DNA of 64,000 bases from Flavobacterium tegetincola DSM 22377. GTDB taxonomy: Bacteria > Bacteroidota > Bacteroidia > Flavobacteriales > Flavobacteriaceae. The position numbers and the translations under genes were made by a program. Numbering within the stretch: position 1 is the stretch's first letter; the number at the start of each line of letters is the position of its first letter. The notes beneath the pieces are model-generated. The model did not search any database. It worked only from the letters and a program-made list of their open reading frames with translations, and was not told the origin of the DNA. The stretch covers positions 186,001 to 250,000 of the forward strand of contig NZ_KE384384.1 of the NCBI RefSeq assembly GCF_000425485.1, in the 5' to 3' direction. Positions 34,596-43,743 of this stretch are shown here, piece after piece.

Positions 34596-35642
34596 TTATC
34601 TTTTTACACCTTGCTTATTGATCCATGCTACATATTTTTGTCGGTTGGCTTCGTGTTGAGCAGCAGTCACTGCAAATTCATGATATCCAAAATTAGTAAC
34701 ACTCGCACAGAAGAAAATATAGTTGTGCTTTTCAGGATTTAAAACCGCATCCAATGCAGTCACGTCAGGCATTGCAATTGGTCCCGGAGGCAATCCTCCA
34801 TATTTGTACATATTATAAGGAGAGTCAGTCTCTAAATCTTTGTACAAAACACGTTTGATTTCAATTGTAAAATCATCTGCATTTTTCTTAACTGCATAGA
34901 TAACCGTCGGATCTGCTTCTAATTTTATTCCGCGTTCTAGACGATTTAAATAAACACCGGCAACACGTGGCCGTTCATCCGATTTAACGGTTTCCTTATG
35001 CACAATGGATGCTAAAGCCGAAACTTCTAAAGGCGTTAAATTTTGCGCTTTTGCTTTTTCTAAGCGTTCAGGAGTCCAAAATTTACGGTACTCCTTCGCC
35101 ATACGCTCCCGGAATTTATCTGCGGAAGTATTCCAGAAAAACTCATATGAATTTGGAATGAACAATGACAATACATTTTCCCGAGTCATATTTTGCTCCT
35201 TCAAAAAAGTTTCATCCGTAAAGCTTTGCATTAAACTTGTACTATCTGCTTCAATTTGAGATCCTATTCTACCTGCAAAATCTTCCAATCGTTCTTGATT
35301 GTTGAACGCTAAATTTAATGGCACATTTTGATTTTGGCGTAAAGTATTCACCAAGTCATTATTATTCATATCCCTTTTTAACAAAAACCGCCCTGGCTTT
35401 ACGTTTGACGGATAGGATTTTTTAGTTGCAGTCATTTTAAAAAGCTCGATATCCTTTACATAAGGTGTAATAATCTGTAGTGCTTCGTTATAATCCGCAT
35501 CTGTTGGAATGTATACAAATACTTCTTTTTCGTCAAAATTAGTGTTGGGTGAAAAGATATTTTTATAAATCATGTATCCATAAACAGAAGCAACGATTAC
35601 GACTATTATAGAAATATAGGTAAAGATTTTTTTGAAATTCAC
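34596..35642 (-). CDS. mltG: Endolytic transglycosylase MltG (GTG start)
   Basis: The 348-residue protein has one N-terminal membrane helix (IFTYISIIVVIVASVYGYMIY) followed by the YceG domain. It contains LASIVHKETVKSDERPRVAGVYLNRL with the catalytic Glu, KLEADPTVIYAV, and SPYNMYKYGGLPPGPIAMP. It cuts nascent glycan strands and sets their length. I prefer the GTG at 35642 over an upstream start at 35708, because the longer frame would overlap the GNAT gene by 56 bases and add residues not typical of MltG. Confidence 0.93.
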   Translation of the reverse strand: MNFKKIFTYISIIVVIVASVYGYMIYKNIFSPNTNFDEKEVFVYIPTDADYNEALQIITPYVKDIELFKMTATKKSYPSNVKPGRFLLKRDMNNNDLVNTLRQNQNVPLNLAFNNQERLEDFAGRIGSQIEADSTSLMQSFTDETFLKEQNMTRENVLSLFIPNSYEFFWNTSADKFRERMAKEYRKFWTPERLEKAKAQNLTPLEVSALASIVHKETVKSDERPRVAGVYLNRLERGIKLEADPTVIYAVKKNADDFTIEIKRVLYKDLETDSPYNMYKYGGLPPGPIAMPDVTALDAVLNPEKHNYIFFCASVTNFGYHEFAVTAAQHEANRQKYVAWINKQGVKR

Positions 35643-35652
35643 GGGTCTAAAT

Positions 35653-36186
35653 TTAGATAAAGGGGTTAATGAGTTGAAATAGCGCTTCGTCTTGAAAAGA
35701 ATTATCAATTAAATTCCAATCTTTTTTGACGCCGCACTTTTGAAAACCAAAAGTAGTAAAAAGCTTTAAACTTGTTTCATTTTCAGTCCCAATATTTGCA
35801 TACAATTGATGCAAGTTCAGTTGCTTAAAACTGTATTCTATTAAAAGTTGCAAACTTTCAGCGCCATATCCATGACCTCTTTCGGTAAAATTTTGAATTA
35901 CGATGCCAATTCCCGCTCTTTTATTTCTTGGGTCAAAGTCAAATAAATCAATTAATCCGATGGCTACATCTGAATTGTTTTTGCAAATTGCCAATCGCAA
36001 CTGTTTTGCTTCGTAAATATCTTGGTGCGCGTTTTCCAAATATTGGCGAATTAAAAATTTGCTATAAGGTGTTTGCGTGTTGCTTACATTCCAAATGGAT
36101 TCATCATTCTCAATTCCATGAACGAATTCCAAATCTTCTGGTTCTAAGGCTCTTAAATAGAGATGAGGTCCTTTTAATGTAATCAT
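35653..36186 (-). CDS. GNAT family N-acetyltransferase (RimJ/RimL-like)
   Basis: The 177-residue protein resembles RimJ/SpeG-type GNATs: LRALEPEDLEFVHGIEND at the start, KRAGIGIVIQNFTERGHGYGAESLQLL as the acetyl-CoA motif, and HQLYANIGTENETSLKLFTTFGF near the end. The substrate is unknown. It lies ten bases after dapF and ten before mltG, making a probable dapF-GNAT-mltG-DUF2279 operon. Confidence 0.87.
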   Translation of the reverse strand: MITLKGPHLYLRALEPEDLEFVHGIENDESIWNVSNTQTPYSKFLIRQYLENAHQDIYEAKQLRLAICKNNSDVAIGLIDLFDFDPRNKRAGIGIVIQNFTERGHGYGAESLQLLIEYSFKQLNLHQLYANIGTENETSLKLFTTFGFQKCGVKKDWNLIDNSFQDEALFQLINPFI

Positions 36187-36196
36187 ATCGTAATAA

Positions 36197-36976
36197 TTAT
36201 AGTTCTATACTTCCAGAAAACACCATCGTTGCTGGTCCTGTAAGAAATATATTTGTAAAATTTTCATTTTCTTGCTCAAAACTGACATGTAGCGTTCCGC
36301 CTTCCACATTTAAATGCACTTCCTTGCAATGCGTTTTCCCAGTGGCAAACATTGCAATGGCAACAGCAGTAACGCCCGTTCCGCACGATAAAGTTTCATC
36401 TTCTACACCGCGTTCGTACGTTCGAACGGCAAACGTGTTTGGATCGATTTGCGCTACAAAATTTACATTAGCTCCTTCTTTCCCGTATAAATCACTGTAG
36501 CGAATTTGAGCACCCATATCTTTTACGTTGACATTTTGCACATCGGGTACAATTTGGACATGATGCGGAGAACCTGTATTCATGAAGACATAACCTGCTT
36601 CTATTTTAATTTCATCCACATTTTTCATTTGTAATGAAACCGATGCATCCTCATTAACGGTAGCATGATGCAACCCATCCACTGCTATAAACGTTGTTTT
36701 TGTTTCAAAAACCTGCAGCTTTTTGGCGAAAGCCACTAAACAACGACCACCATTTCCACACATTGAACTTTCATTACCGTCAGAATTGTAATAAACCATC
36801 TTAAAATCGGTTTCTGAATCCGTTTCTAATAAAATAAGTCCATCACCACCAATACCAAAACGTCTGTCGCACAACATTTTGATCAGTTCTGTACTTTTAG
36901 GAAAAGTTTCTAATCGGTTGTCGATCATTACAAAATCATTTCCTGTTCCCTGGTATTTAAAAAAGTGAAGTTCCAT
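36197..36976 (-). CDS. dapF: Diaminopimelate epimerase
   Basis: The 259-residue enzyme converts LL- to meso-diaminopimelate for lysine and peptidoglycan synthesis. The two catalytic cysteines are visible: C73 in SSMCGNGGRCL and C198 in ETLSCGTGVTAVA. The N-terminus (FFKYQGTGNDFVMIDNR) and the substrate-binding NVNFVAQI and YERGVEDET segments are typical. First gene of the likely operon that ends with DUF2279. Confidence 0.95.
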   Translation of the reverse strand: MELHFFKYQGTGNDFVMIDNRLETFPKSTELIKMLCDRRFGIGGDGLILLETDSETDFKMVYYNSDGNESSMCGNGGRCLVAFAKKLQVFETKTTFIAVDGLHHATVNEDASVSLQMKNVDEIKIEAGYVFMNTGSPHHVQIVPDVQNVNVKDMGAQIRYSDLYGKEGANVNFVAQIDPNTFAVRTYERGVEDETLSCGTGVTAVAIAMFATGKTHCKEVHLNVEGGTLHVSFEQENENFTNIFLTGPATMVFSGSIEL

Positions 36977-36994
36977 TTGTGCTATTTAGTTTTA

Positions 36995-37002
36995 CAAAGT
37001 TA
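36995..37002 (-). promoter_or_regulatory. -7 box of dapF
   Basis: TAACTTTG on the reverse strand, 19 bases before the ATG. No strong -33 TTG. Confidence 0.45.
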
Positions 37003-37052
37003 CATATATTAATGAAAAGTTAATCATTGTTAACCGACCGTTAAACCAATTT

Positions 37053-37080
37053 TTGTTTAGAAATGTAACCTTTAATTTTG
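37053..37080 (+). promoter_or_regulatory. Promoter of the htrA-like gene
   Basis: TTG at 37053-37055 (TTTTG), a 17-base spacer, TAATTTTG at 37073-37080. The predicted leader is about 25 bases. Confidence 0.65.
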
Positions 37081-37109
37081 TAGTTAAATAACTAAACATT
37101 TAATTGATT

Positions 37110-38507
37110 ATGAAAAAAATAAGTGGTCTTTTCGTAGTAGCATTGTTAAGTGGTGCAACCACACTTGGTGCTTACAAGCTGATTTTTGATGAAAATACCG
37201 TATTTTCAAAATCGCAAAATATTGTGAGTGTCGCCACTCCCAACTATTCAAAAACCGTGGGACTTGGCGCTGAGAATATTGACTTTGTAGATGCGGCAGA
37301 TAAAGCAGTTCATTCTGTAGTTCACGTAAAAAATGTGTCTTACCGTACGGTCTGTAATCCAATTTTAGAATATTATTACGGATACCGAGGCGGCCAACAA
37401 CAGGAGCAGGTTGGAACAGGTTCGGGTGTTATCATTTCTGAAGATGGATATATCGTAACTAATAATCATGTGATTAAGGACGCTCAAAATTTAGAAATCA
37501 CATTAAATAATGGAAAATCGTACAAAGCGAAATTAATTGGAACGGACGAAAAAATGGATATTTCATTAATTAAAATTGATGCTGACGAAAAACTTCCGTA
37601 TTCTACCTTTGCCGATTCTGACAACGTAAAGGTCGGTGAATGGGTCTTAGCCGTTGGAAATCCCTATAATTTAAACTCGACCGTAACGGCCGGAATTGTT
37701 TCGGCGAAAGCCAGAAATTTAGACACTTCAGGATTGCAATCATTTATTCAAACCGATGCAGCCGTGAACCCAGGAAACAGCGGTGGTGCTTTGGTAAATA
37801 CACGTGGAGAATTAATTGGAATTAACACCATGATTTCATCTACAACAGGATCTTATGTAGGATATTCATTTGCCGTTCCATCCAACATTACGCGTAAAAT
37901 TATTGAAGATATTTTGGAATACGGAATGGTTCAACGCGGCATGTTAGGCGTTCAGGGTTCTGATTTAAATGCTAGTATTTCTAAAGAACTGGGCCTAAAA
38001 ATTTCAGAAGGATTTTACGTTGGTGATGTGGTTAAGAATTCTGGCGCAGCCGAAGCGGGATTAAGAAAAGGCGATATTATAGTAAAATTAGACCATAAAA
38101 CGATCAATACTTTTGCTGATCTAAATGGTTATATCAATACAAAACGACCAAATGACAAAGTACAAGTAACTTTTCTCCGTGATGAGAAACGCATGGTTAC
38201 TCCTGTTACGCTATCTAAAAATGATATTGTAATTTCGAATTTTAAAGGATTGGAATTAGAAAATCTAAGTTCGGCAGATAAATCAAAATTCAAAGTAAAC
38301 TCAGGTGTGAAAATTTCCAAAATTGAAAATCCTCGTTTGGCTCAATTTGAGAAAGAATTGACAGGATCTGTAATCTTGAGAATTAACAATATTCCGGTGA
38401 CGGATATGGAACAAGTCAATAAGTTATTGAGTGGCAAAGATGAAAACGTAGGCGTTCAATTGGAAATCATGACTGTAAACGGACAACTTTTCCGTATCAT
38501 TATCTAA
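37110..38507 (+). CDS. HtrA/DegQ-family serine protease
   Basis: The 465-residue protein has an N-terminal signal or anchor sequence and a trypsin-like domain with catalytic H120 (TNNHVIKD), D150 (MDISLIKI) and S224 (NPGNSGGAL). Two PDZ domains follow, the first after about residue 265 (GMLGVQGSDLN, GAAEAGLRKGDIIVKL) and the second at the C-terminus. It should degrade or refold misfolded envelope proteins in the periplasm. I prefer the ATG at 37110 over TTG two codons upstream. It is monocistronic with a consensus promoter. Confidence 0.93.
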   Translation: MKKISGLFVVALLSGATTLGAYKLIFDENTVFSKSQNIVSVATPNYSKTVGLGAENIDFVDAADKAVHSVVHVKNVSYRTVCNPILEYYYGYRGGQQQEQVGTGSGVIISEDGYIVTNNHVIKDAQNLEITLNNGKSYKAKLIGTDEKMDISLIKIDADEKLPYSTFADSDNVKVGEWVLAVGNPYNLNSTVTAGIVSAKARNLDTSGLQSFIQTDAAVNPGNSGGALVNTRGELIGINTMISSTTGSYVGYSFAVPSNITRKIIEDILEYGMVQRGMLGVQGSDLNASISKELGLKISEGFYVGDVVKNSGAAEAGLRKGDIIVKLDHKTINTFADLNGYINTKRPNDKVQVTFLRDEKRMVTPVTLSKNDIVISNFKGLELENLSSADKSKFKVNSGVKISKIENPRLAQFEKELTGSVILRINNIPVTDMEQVNKLLSGKDENVGVQLEIMTVNGQLFRIII

Positions 38508-38526
38508 CATGTAAAATAAATAGTAA

Positions 38527-38560
38527 GAGAGAGTCAATTGTAAGATTGGCTCTTTTTTTG
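38527..38560 (+). terminator. Terminator of the htrA-like gene
   Basis: AGAGTCAAT / ATTGGCTCT hairpin (one G-T pair) followed by a T-run. Confidence 0.8.
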
Positions 38561-38594
38561 TTTAAAAAAAGGTATTTTAGCCTGAAAAGATCCC

Positions 38595-39059
38595 ATGATT
38601 CATCAGGAAGAAATAAATGACCTGTTCAAAAATACTCCTTTTCAATGTACCGATTTTAAAATCGAACTGGAAAGTAAAGAATATGATGCTTGCCAATTCA
38701 AAATCAACGGACAATACATTCACTATCGAAAGGCGAAAATCACACCTAAAAAAGCAGGCCTCTTTGTTACTTTCTGGAAAAGAGTGCCGAGCGGAATCAT
38801 CGCTCCATTTGAGGTAAAAGATCCATTATCTTATCTGGTAATTGCTGTGGCAAATGAAACCGATTCTGGATATTTTATCTTTTCTAAAAATACATTATTG
38901 AAACAGAACATTATTTCTTCGAATTTAAAAGAAGGAAAAAGAGCATTTAGAATATATCCTCCATGGAGTATTCCCAAAAACAAGCAAGCAATTACATCTC
39001 AAAAGTGGCAATTATTGCACTTTTCAGAGGAATTAGAAAAAAGCGTTCTTCTCAGCTGA
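38595..39059 (+). CDS. MepB family protein
   Basis: The 154-residue protein matches MepB, named from the staphylococcal mepRAB operon: YDACQFKINGQYIHYRKAKITPKKAGLFVTFWKR in part, then SGIIAPFEVKDPLSYLVIAV and FSKNTLLKQ. The function of MepB is not known and no multidrug pump lies nearby. It is cytoplasmic and monocistronic. Confidence 0.85.
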   Translation: MIHQEEINDLFKNTPFQCTDFKIELESKEYDACQFKINGQYIHYRKAKITPKKAGLFVTFWKRVPSGIIAPFEVKDPLSYLVIAVANETDSGYFIFSKNTLLKQNIISSNLKEGKRAFRIYPPWSIPKNKQAITSQKWQLLHFSEELEKSVLLS

Positions 39060-39222
39060 AATGGCAAATGTCAAATCTAAAAAGACATCATAAAAACTAC
39101 ATAATCAGTTTTTTAGGAAGACAAAAAAGAAGTTTCGGATAGCAAACACTAGCATTGGTAGCAATTTTGATTTGTTTTGGCAAATTGTTCTTAAAATCCT
39201 TTACGAAAACGTTTGAATTAAG

Positions 39223-39230
39223 TACTTTTG
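39223..39230 (+). promoter_or_regulatory. -7 box of GAPDH
   Basis: TACTTTTG, an exact TAnnTTTG match, 45 bases before the ATG at 39276. The -33 is weak (TTAC at 39201). It excludes the longer in-frame TTG start at 39228, which overlaps the box. Confidence 0.5.
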
Positions 39231-39275
39231 CACCAAATTTTAAAAAACAACACTAACTTTTTTACAATTACAAAC

Positions 39276-40724
39276 ATGGACAAAAACATGACCTACGAAA
39301 AGGAACTTTCCTTTCAAGCTGACCGAAGACGTGCTGGAGTAAAATTCATCAACATCATTAGCGATTTATGGTACGACAAATCAATTGAATTGGTTTTCTT
39401 CAGAAATCAGTTGATTGACCGAAATGTAAGCGACATCATTAATTTGCACGAATATGCAAATGCTTTTGTGGGCAAACCAATTTCTGTGTTTGATTCTGTT
39501 GAAATTGCTGGAGCGATTGCTTCGTTAGATTTACCACCTTCTAAATTGGATATTGGTAAACTAGCTTACGAATTTCACGTAGAACACGACAATTATAACG
39601 ATGCAAAATCATTTGTAATCGCTAAATTGAAAGATGCTAAAGAAAGCAAAGAAATCCAACCTAAGAACGTAGTTTTATACGGTTTTGGTAGAATTGGACG
39701 TCTTTTGGCACGTGAATTAATGTCTAAAACAGGAAAAGGAAGTCAGTTGCGTTTGAGAGCGATCGTGACAAGAGATAAAAATGACGCTACAACTTTGGAG
39801 AAAAGAGCTTCGTTATTACGTCACGATTCAATTCACGGAGATTTCCAAGGTTCTGTAGTTGCAGATGTGGAAAACAACGCGTTAATCATCAATGGAACTA
39901 CCGTTCACATCATTACAGCAAACGCTCCAGAAGATATTGATTACACGACTTACGGAATTGAAGATGCTTTAATCATTGACAATACAGGTGCTTTTACAGA
40001 CGAAAAAGCATTGGCAAGACACTTGACTTCAAAAGGTGCTCATAAAGTGTTATTGACCGCTCCAGGAAAAGGAGTTCCAAATATCGTTCACGGTGTAAAC
40101 CAAAACGAATACAATCCAGATACAGTTGATATTTTCTCTGCAGCATCTTGTACTACAAATGCAATTACGCCAATTTTGAAAGCAATTGAAGATACTTTAG
40201 GTGTTGTAAAAGGACATTTAGAAACGATTCACGCCTATACAAACGACCAGAATTTAACGGATAACATGCACAAAAAATACCGTCGTGGTAGAGCTGCAGG
40301 TTTAAATATGGTTATTACAGAAACAGGTGCCGGAAGTGCAGTTGCAAAAGCATTGCCTTCATTAGCAGGAAAATTAACGTCTAACGCGATTCGTGTTCCT
40401 GTTCCTAACGGTTCATTAGTGGTGCTAAACTTAGAAGTAACGAAAGAAACTTCGGTTGAAGACATCAATGCCATCATGAGAAAATATGCTTTGGAAGGTG
40501 AACTTGTAGAGCAAATTAAATATTCTGTAAACAACGAATTGGTTTCTTCTGACATCATTGGAACTTCGGCTCCAGCGATTTACGACAGCAACGCGACCAT
40601 CGTTTCGGCAGATGGCAAGAACATCGTATTGTACATTTGGTATGATAACGAGTACGGTTACAGCCACCAAGTAATTCGTTTGGCAAAATATATTGCTAAA
40701 GTAAGAAGATACAATTACTACTAG
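39276..40724 (+). CDS. Glyceraldehyde-3-phosphate dehydrogenase, N-terminally extended type
   Basis: The 482-residue enzyme oxidises glyceraldehyde-3-phosphate with NAD(P) and phosphate. The Rossmann motif VLYGFGRIGRLLAREL begins near residue 130, and the catalytic Cys is C292 in AASCTTNAITP, with its His further on in HAYTNDQN. About 130-140 residues precede the usual GAPDH start and form an extra helical domain (ELSFQADRRRAGVKFINII). Classical enzymes have about 335 residues. I chose ATG 39276; the upstream TTG lies in the promoter. Confidence 0.92.
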   Translation: MDKNMTYEKELSFQADRRRAGVKFINIISDLWYDKSIELVFFRNQLIDRNVSDIINLHEYANAFVGKPISVFDSVEIAGAIASLDLPPSKLDIGKLAYEFHVEHDNYNDAKSFVIAKLKDAKESKEIQPKNVVLYGFGRIGRLLARELMSKTGKGSQLRLRAIVTRDKNDATTLEKRASLLRHDSIHGDFQGSVVADVENNALIINGTTVHIITANAPEDIDYTTYGIEDALIIDNTGAFTDEKALARHLTSKGAHKVLLTAPGKGVPNIVHGVNQNEYNPDTVDIFSAASCTTNAITPILKAIEDTLGVVKGHLETIHAYTNDQNLTDNMHKKYRRGRAAGLNMVITETGAGSAVAKALPSLAGKLTSNAIRVPVPNGSLVVLNLEVTKETSVEDINAIMRKYALEGELVEQIKYSVNNELVSSDIIGTSAPAIYDSNATIVSADGKNIVLYIWYDNEYGYSHQVIRLAKYIAKVRRYNYY

Positions 40725-40730
40725 TAGATT

Positions 40731-40758
40731 GATTTATGAATTTTGATTTATGATTTAT
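40731..40758. repeat. Heptamer-period array after GAPDH
   Basis: Four units GATTTAT, GAATTTT, GATTTAT, GATTTAT begin seven bases after the GAPDH stop. Same 7-base period as the arrays at 4649 and 26084. Confidence 0.6.
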
Positions 40759-40805
40759 GAGGACAATAGTTGTTTCCTAAGTTTAACATTATAAAACTTA
40801 TATTA

Positions 40806-40839
40806 AAGTCCGTTTCTTAATTGAAACGGATTTTTTTTT
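40806..40839 (+). terminator. Terminator of GAPDH
   Basis: TCCGTTTC / GAAACGGA hairpin at 40809-40830 followed by a nine-base T-run. Confidence 0.88.
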
Positions 40840-40940
40840 GGTGGATTTTTATGCAGATTGTTTACGAAAATAAACGTAAAACTCTTTGTTCAATTCGTGA
40901 CCAGAGAAGAGCCTACTACCACAATACTAATGAAACAGTA

Positions 40941-41247
40941 GATTCCTACGCAATGACAAATAGCAGTGATGATGTTGGTAAAAATTATTGACTACGATAA
41001 CTATCAAGCAATGTCTTTATAATTTTCGTATAAATTTGTCACTCCGTAGGAGTCTATTAATAGTTGCTCAATGTAATATTAGATTGCTACGCAATGACAA
41101 ATAGCAGTGATGATGTTGGTAAAAATTATTGACTACGATAACTATCAAGCAATGTCTTTAAAATTTTCGTGTAAATTTGTCACTCCGTAGGAGTCTATTA
41201 ATAGTTGCTCAATGTAATAATAGATTGCTACGCAATGACAAATAGCC
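40941..41247. repeat. 141-bp tandem repeat with inverted hairpin motifs
   Basis: Two full copies (40941-41081, 41082-41222) differ at only a few positions, and a truncated third (41223-about 41247) diverges after some 25 bases. Each unit starts with a 20-base motif GATT(C/G)CTACGCAATGACAAA and holds an inverted relative, TTTGTCACTCCGTAGGAGTC, at 41035-41054 and 41176-41195. Either motif folds into a five-bp stem with a TAC loop. No ORF of coding character spans the repeat. The surrounding gap 40725-41357 otherwise holds only the GAPDH and acnA terminators and a heptamer array. Confidence 0.9.
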
Positions 41248-41305
41248 GAGAAGATATTTACAGAAATCCAAATAATAAATTCCATAGTACACTTTCACCC
41301 ATAAA

Positions 41306-41334
41306 AAAACTCCCGAATCATCGGGAGTTTCTAT
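41306..41334 (-). terminator. Terminator of the first aconitase gene
   Basis: AAACTCCCGA / TCGGGAGTTT hairpin with an A-run on the left (T-run on the minus strand). Confidence 0.85.
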
Positions 41335-41357
41335 ATATAAAAAGGAATTTACTTTAC

Positions 41358-43622
41358 TTACGCTTTTCCAGCAGCAATCAAGTTTAATGCAGAACCTGCA
41401 ACAAACCACCCAATTTGTCCTTCATTATAAGTGTGATTCGCTATGATGATGTCTTTCGAACCATCTTCGTGAACAAACTCTAATGTCAATGGTTTCCCTG
41501 GAGCAAATTCGGTTAAGTCTACGAAATTAATCGTGTCATTTTCTTGAATTTTATCGTAGTCACTTTCCGTTGCGAAAGTCAAACCTAACATTCCTTGTTT
41601 TTTCAAGTTAGTTTCGTGGATTCTTGCAAAAGATTTCACTAATACCGCCATTACACCTAAGAAACGAGGTTCCATAGCAGCATGTTCACGTGAAGAACCT
41701 TCACCATAATTATGGTCACCCACAACAATTGAAGGAATTCCAGCCGCTTTGTAAGCTCTTGCAACAGCAGGAACCGCGTCGTAAACACCCGTCAACTGAT
41801 TCTTAACAGAATTTGTTTTTTGATTGTAAGCGTTAATAGCGCCAATCAACATATTGTTTGAAATATTATCTAAATGTCCACGGAAACGCAACCATGGTCC
41901 CGCCATAGAAATGTGATCCGTTGTACATTTTCCAAATGCTTTGATTAACAATTTAGCACCTGTAATATTTTTACCATCCCACGGTAGAAAAGGCTCTAGT
42001 AATTGCAAGCGTTCTGAATCTTCGCTTACAGAAACTACAATACCTGACCCGTCCTCTGCTGGAGCTTGAAAACCAGGATCGTCTACGTCAAAACCGTTTG
42101 GAGGCAATTCATAACCTGTTGGCTCTTCCAAACGAACTTCTTCTCCGTTCTCATTGATCAATGTATCGGTTAGAGGATTGAAACCTAAATCTCCCGCAAT
42201 TGCTAATGCAGTTACGATCTCAGGCGAACCTACAAAAGCCAATGTATTTGGATTCCCATCAGCACGTTTAGAAAAGTTTCTATTAAATGAGTGAACGATT
42301 GTGTTTCGTTCTTCTTTTTCAGATCCATCTCTGTCCCACATTCCGATACAAGGCCCACATGCATTTGCAAACACAGTAGCGCCAATTTTTTCAAAAGTAT
42401 CAATAAAACCATCACGCTCAATAGTATAACGTACCATCTCAGAACCTGGTGTTATCGTGAATTTGGATTTTGTTTTTAAGTTTTTCTCAGCCACTTGTTT
42501 TGCTAAAGATGCAGCACGTGAAATATCTTCGTAAGATGAGTTGGTACAAGAACCAATCAATCCTACTTGAATATTTAGAGGCCAATTATTTTTTATTGCT
42601 TCCTCTTTCATCTTTGAAATTGGCGTAGCCAAATCTGGTGTAAAAGGACCGTTCAAATAAGGCTCTAATTCTGAAAGATTGATTTCAATAACTTGGTCAA
42701 AGTATTTCTCTGGATCAGCATATACTTCCGCATCACCGGTTAAGTAAGGAGCAATTTTATCGGCTTCATCGGCTACATCCGCTCGGTCTGTAGAACGTAA
42801 GTACCGACTCATAGAATCATCATAGCCAAATGTAGATGTTGTAGCACCAATTTCAGCACCCATATTACAAATAGTTCCTTTACCAGTACACGACATTGCT
42901 GTTGCACCTTCACCAAAATATTCAACTATAGCACCTGTTCCACCTTTTACAGTTAAGATACCGGCTACTTTTAAAATTACATCTTTTGGAGCCGTCCATC
43001 CTGATAATTTACCAGTCAATTTTATTCCAATTAATTTAGGGAATTTTAATTCCCACGCCATTCCTGACATTACGTCAACAGCATCGGCACCACCTACTCC
43101 AATGGCAACCATACCTAAACCACCGGCATTTACCGTATGTGAATCTGTTCCAATCATCATTCCACCTGGAAAGGCATAATTCTCCAAAACAACTTGGTGA
43201 ATAATTCCAGCTCCCGGCTTCCAAAAACCAATTCCATATTTATTGGATACTGAAGATAGAAAATCAAACACTTCATTACTCTGTGTTTTGGCACGAGCCA
43301 AATCCGTTTTTGCATCTACTTTCGCTTGAATCAAGTGATCACAGTGTACGGTTGTTGGAACTGCTACTTTTGCTTTTCCAGCATGCATAAATTGCAACAA
43401 AGCCATTTGTGCCGTTGCATCTTGACACGCTACACGGTCTGGTGCGAAATCTACATAATCTTTACCTCTAGTAAAAACCGTGTTCGGATTCCCTTCCCAT
43501 AAGTGATTGTATAAAATTTTCTCTGTCAAAGTAAGTGGATGCCCAACAAGTTCACGTGCTTTATCCACACGAGACGGCATGTTTTCGTACACCTTTTTAA
43601 TCATTTCAATATCAAAAGCCAT
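41358..43622 (-). CDS. Aconitate hydratase, mitochondrial type (AcnA-like)
   Basis: The 754-residue enzyme isomerises citrate to isocitrate in the TCA cycle. The [4Fe-4S] ligands are in [12 protein letters not shown] and [13 protein letters not shown]. Other signatures are [26 protein letters not shown] and the swivel-domain [16 protein letters not shown] and [16 protein letters not shown]. The length fits the mitochondrial-type family (about 755), not bacterial AcnA (about 890). It lies 121 bases downstream of AcnB with a terminator between, so expression is probably separate. Confidence 0.93.
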   Translation of the reverse strand: MAFDIEMIKKVYENMPSRVDKARELVGHPLTLTEKILYNHLWEGNPNTVFTRGKDYVDFAPDRVACQDATAQMALLQFMHAGKAKVAVPTTVHCDHLIQAKVDAKTDLARAKTQSNEVFDFLSSVSNKYGIGFWKPGAGIIHQVVLENYAFPGGMMIGTDSHTVNAGGLGMVAIGVGGADAVDVMSGMAWELKFPKLIGIKLTGKLSGWTAPKDVILKVAGILTVKGGTGAIVEYFGEGATAMSCTGKGTICNMGAEIGATTSTFGYDDSMSRYLRSTDRADVADEADKIAPYLTGDAEVYADPEKYFDQVIEINLSELEPYLNGPFTPDLATPISKMKEEAIKNNWPLNIQVGLIGSCTNSSYEDISRAASLAKQVAEKNLKTKSKFTITPGSEMVRYTIERDGFIDTFEKIGATVFANACGPCIGMWDRDGSEKEERNTIVHSFNRNFSKRADGNPNTLAFVGSPEIVTALAIAGDLGFNPLTDTLINENGEEVRLEEPTGYELPPNGFDVDDPGFQAPAEDGSGIVVSVSEDSERLQLLEPFLPWDGKNITGAKLLIKAFGKCTTDHISMAGPWLRFRGHLDNISNNMLIGAINAYNQKTNSVKNQLTGVYDAVPAVARAYKAAGIPSIVVGDHNYGEGSSREHAAMEPRFLGVMAVLVKSFARIHETNLKKQGMLGLTFATESDYDKIQENDTINFVDLTEFAPGKPLTLEFVHEDGSKDIIIANHTYNEGQIGWFVAGSALNLIAAGKA

Positions 43623-43691
43623 AAGTATCTGTATTATTGTTTTGTTCTACTATTTTTTTAACACCACAATTTACGAAAAAAAATTGGTACA

Positions 43692-43726
43692 AAAAAAAGC
43701 TTGAATCAGAGACTCAAGCTTTTTAA
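43692..43726 (-). terminator. Terminator of AcnB
   Basis: AAAAGCTTGA / TCAAGCTTTT hairpin with a nine-base loop and an A-run on the left. Confidence 0.82.
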
Positions 43727-43743
43727 TTGGATTTAACCTAATC

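Noticed and set aside
40725..41357. Possible insertion-sequence remnant in the GAPDH-aconitase gap
   Set aside because: There are repeats but no transposase fragment, terminal inverted repeats of insertion-sequence type, or target duplication that I can see.
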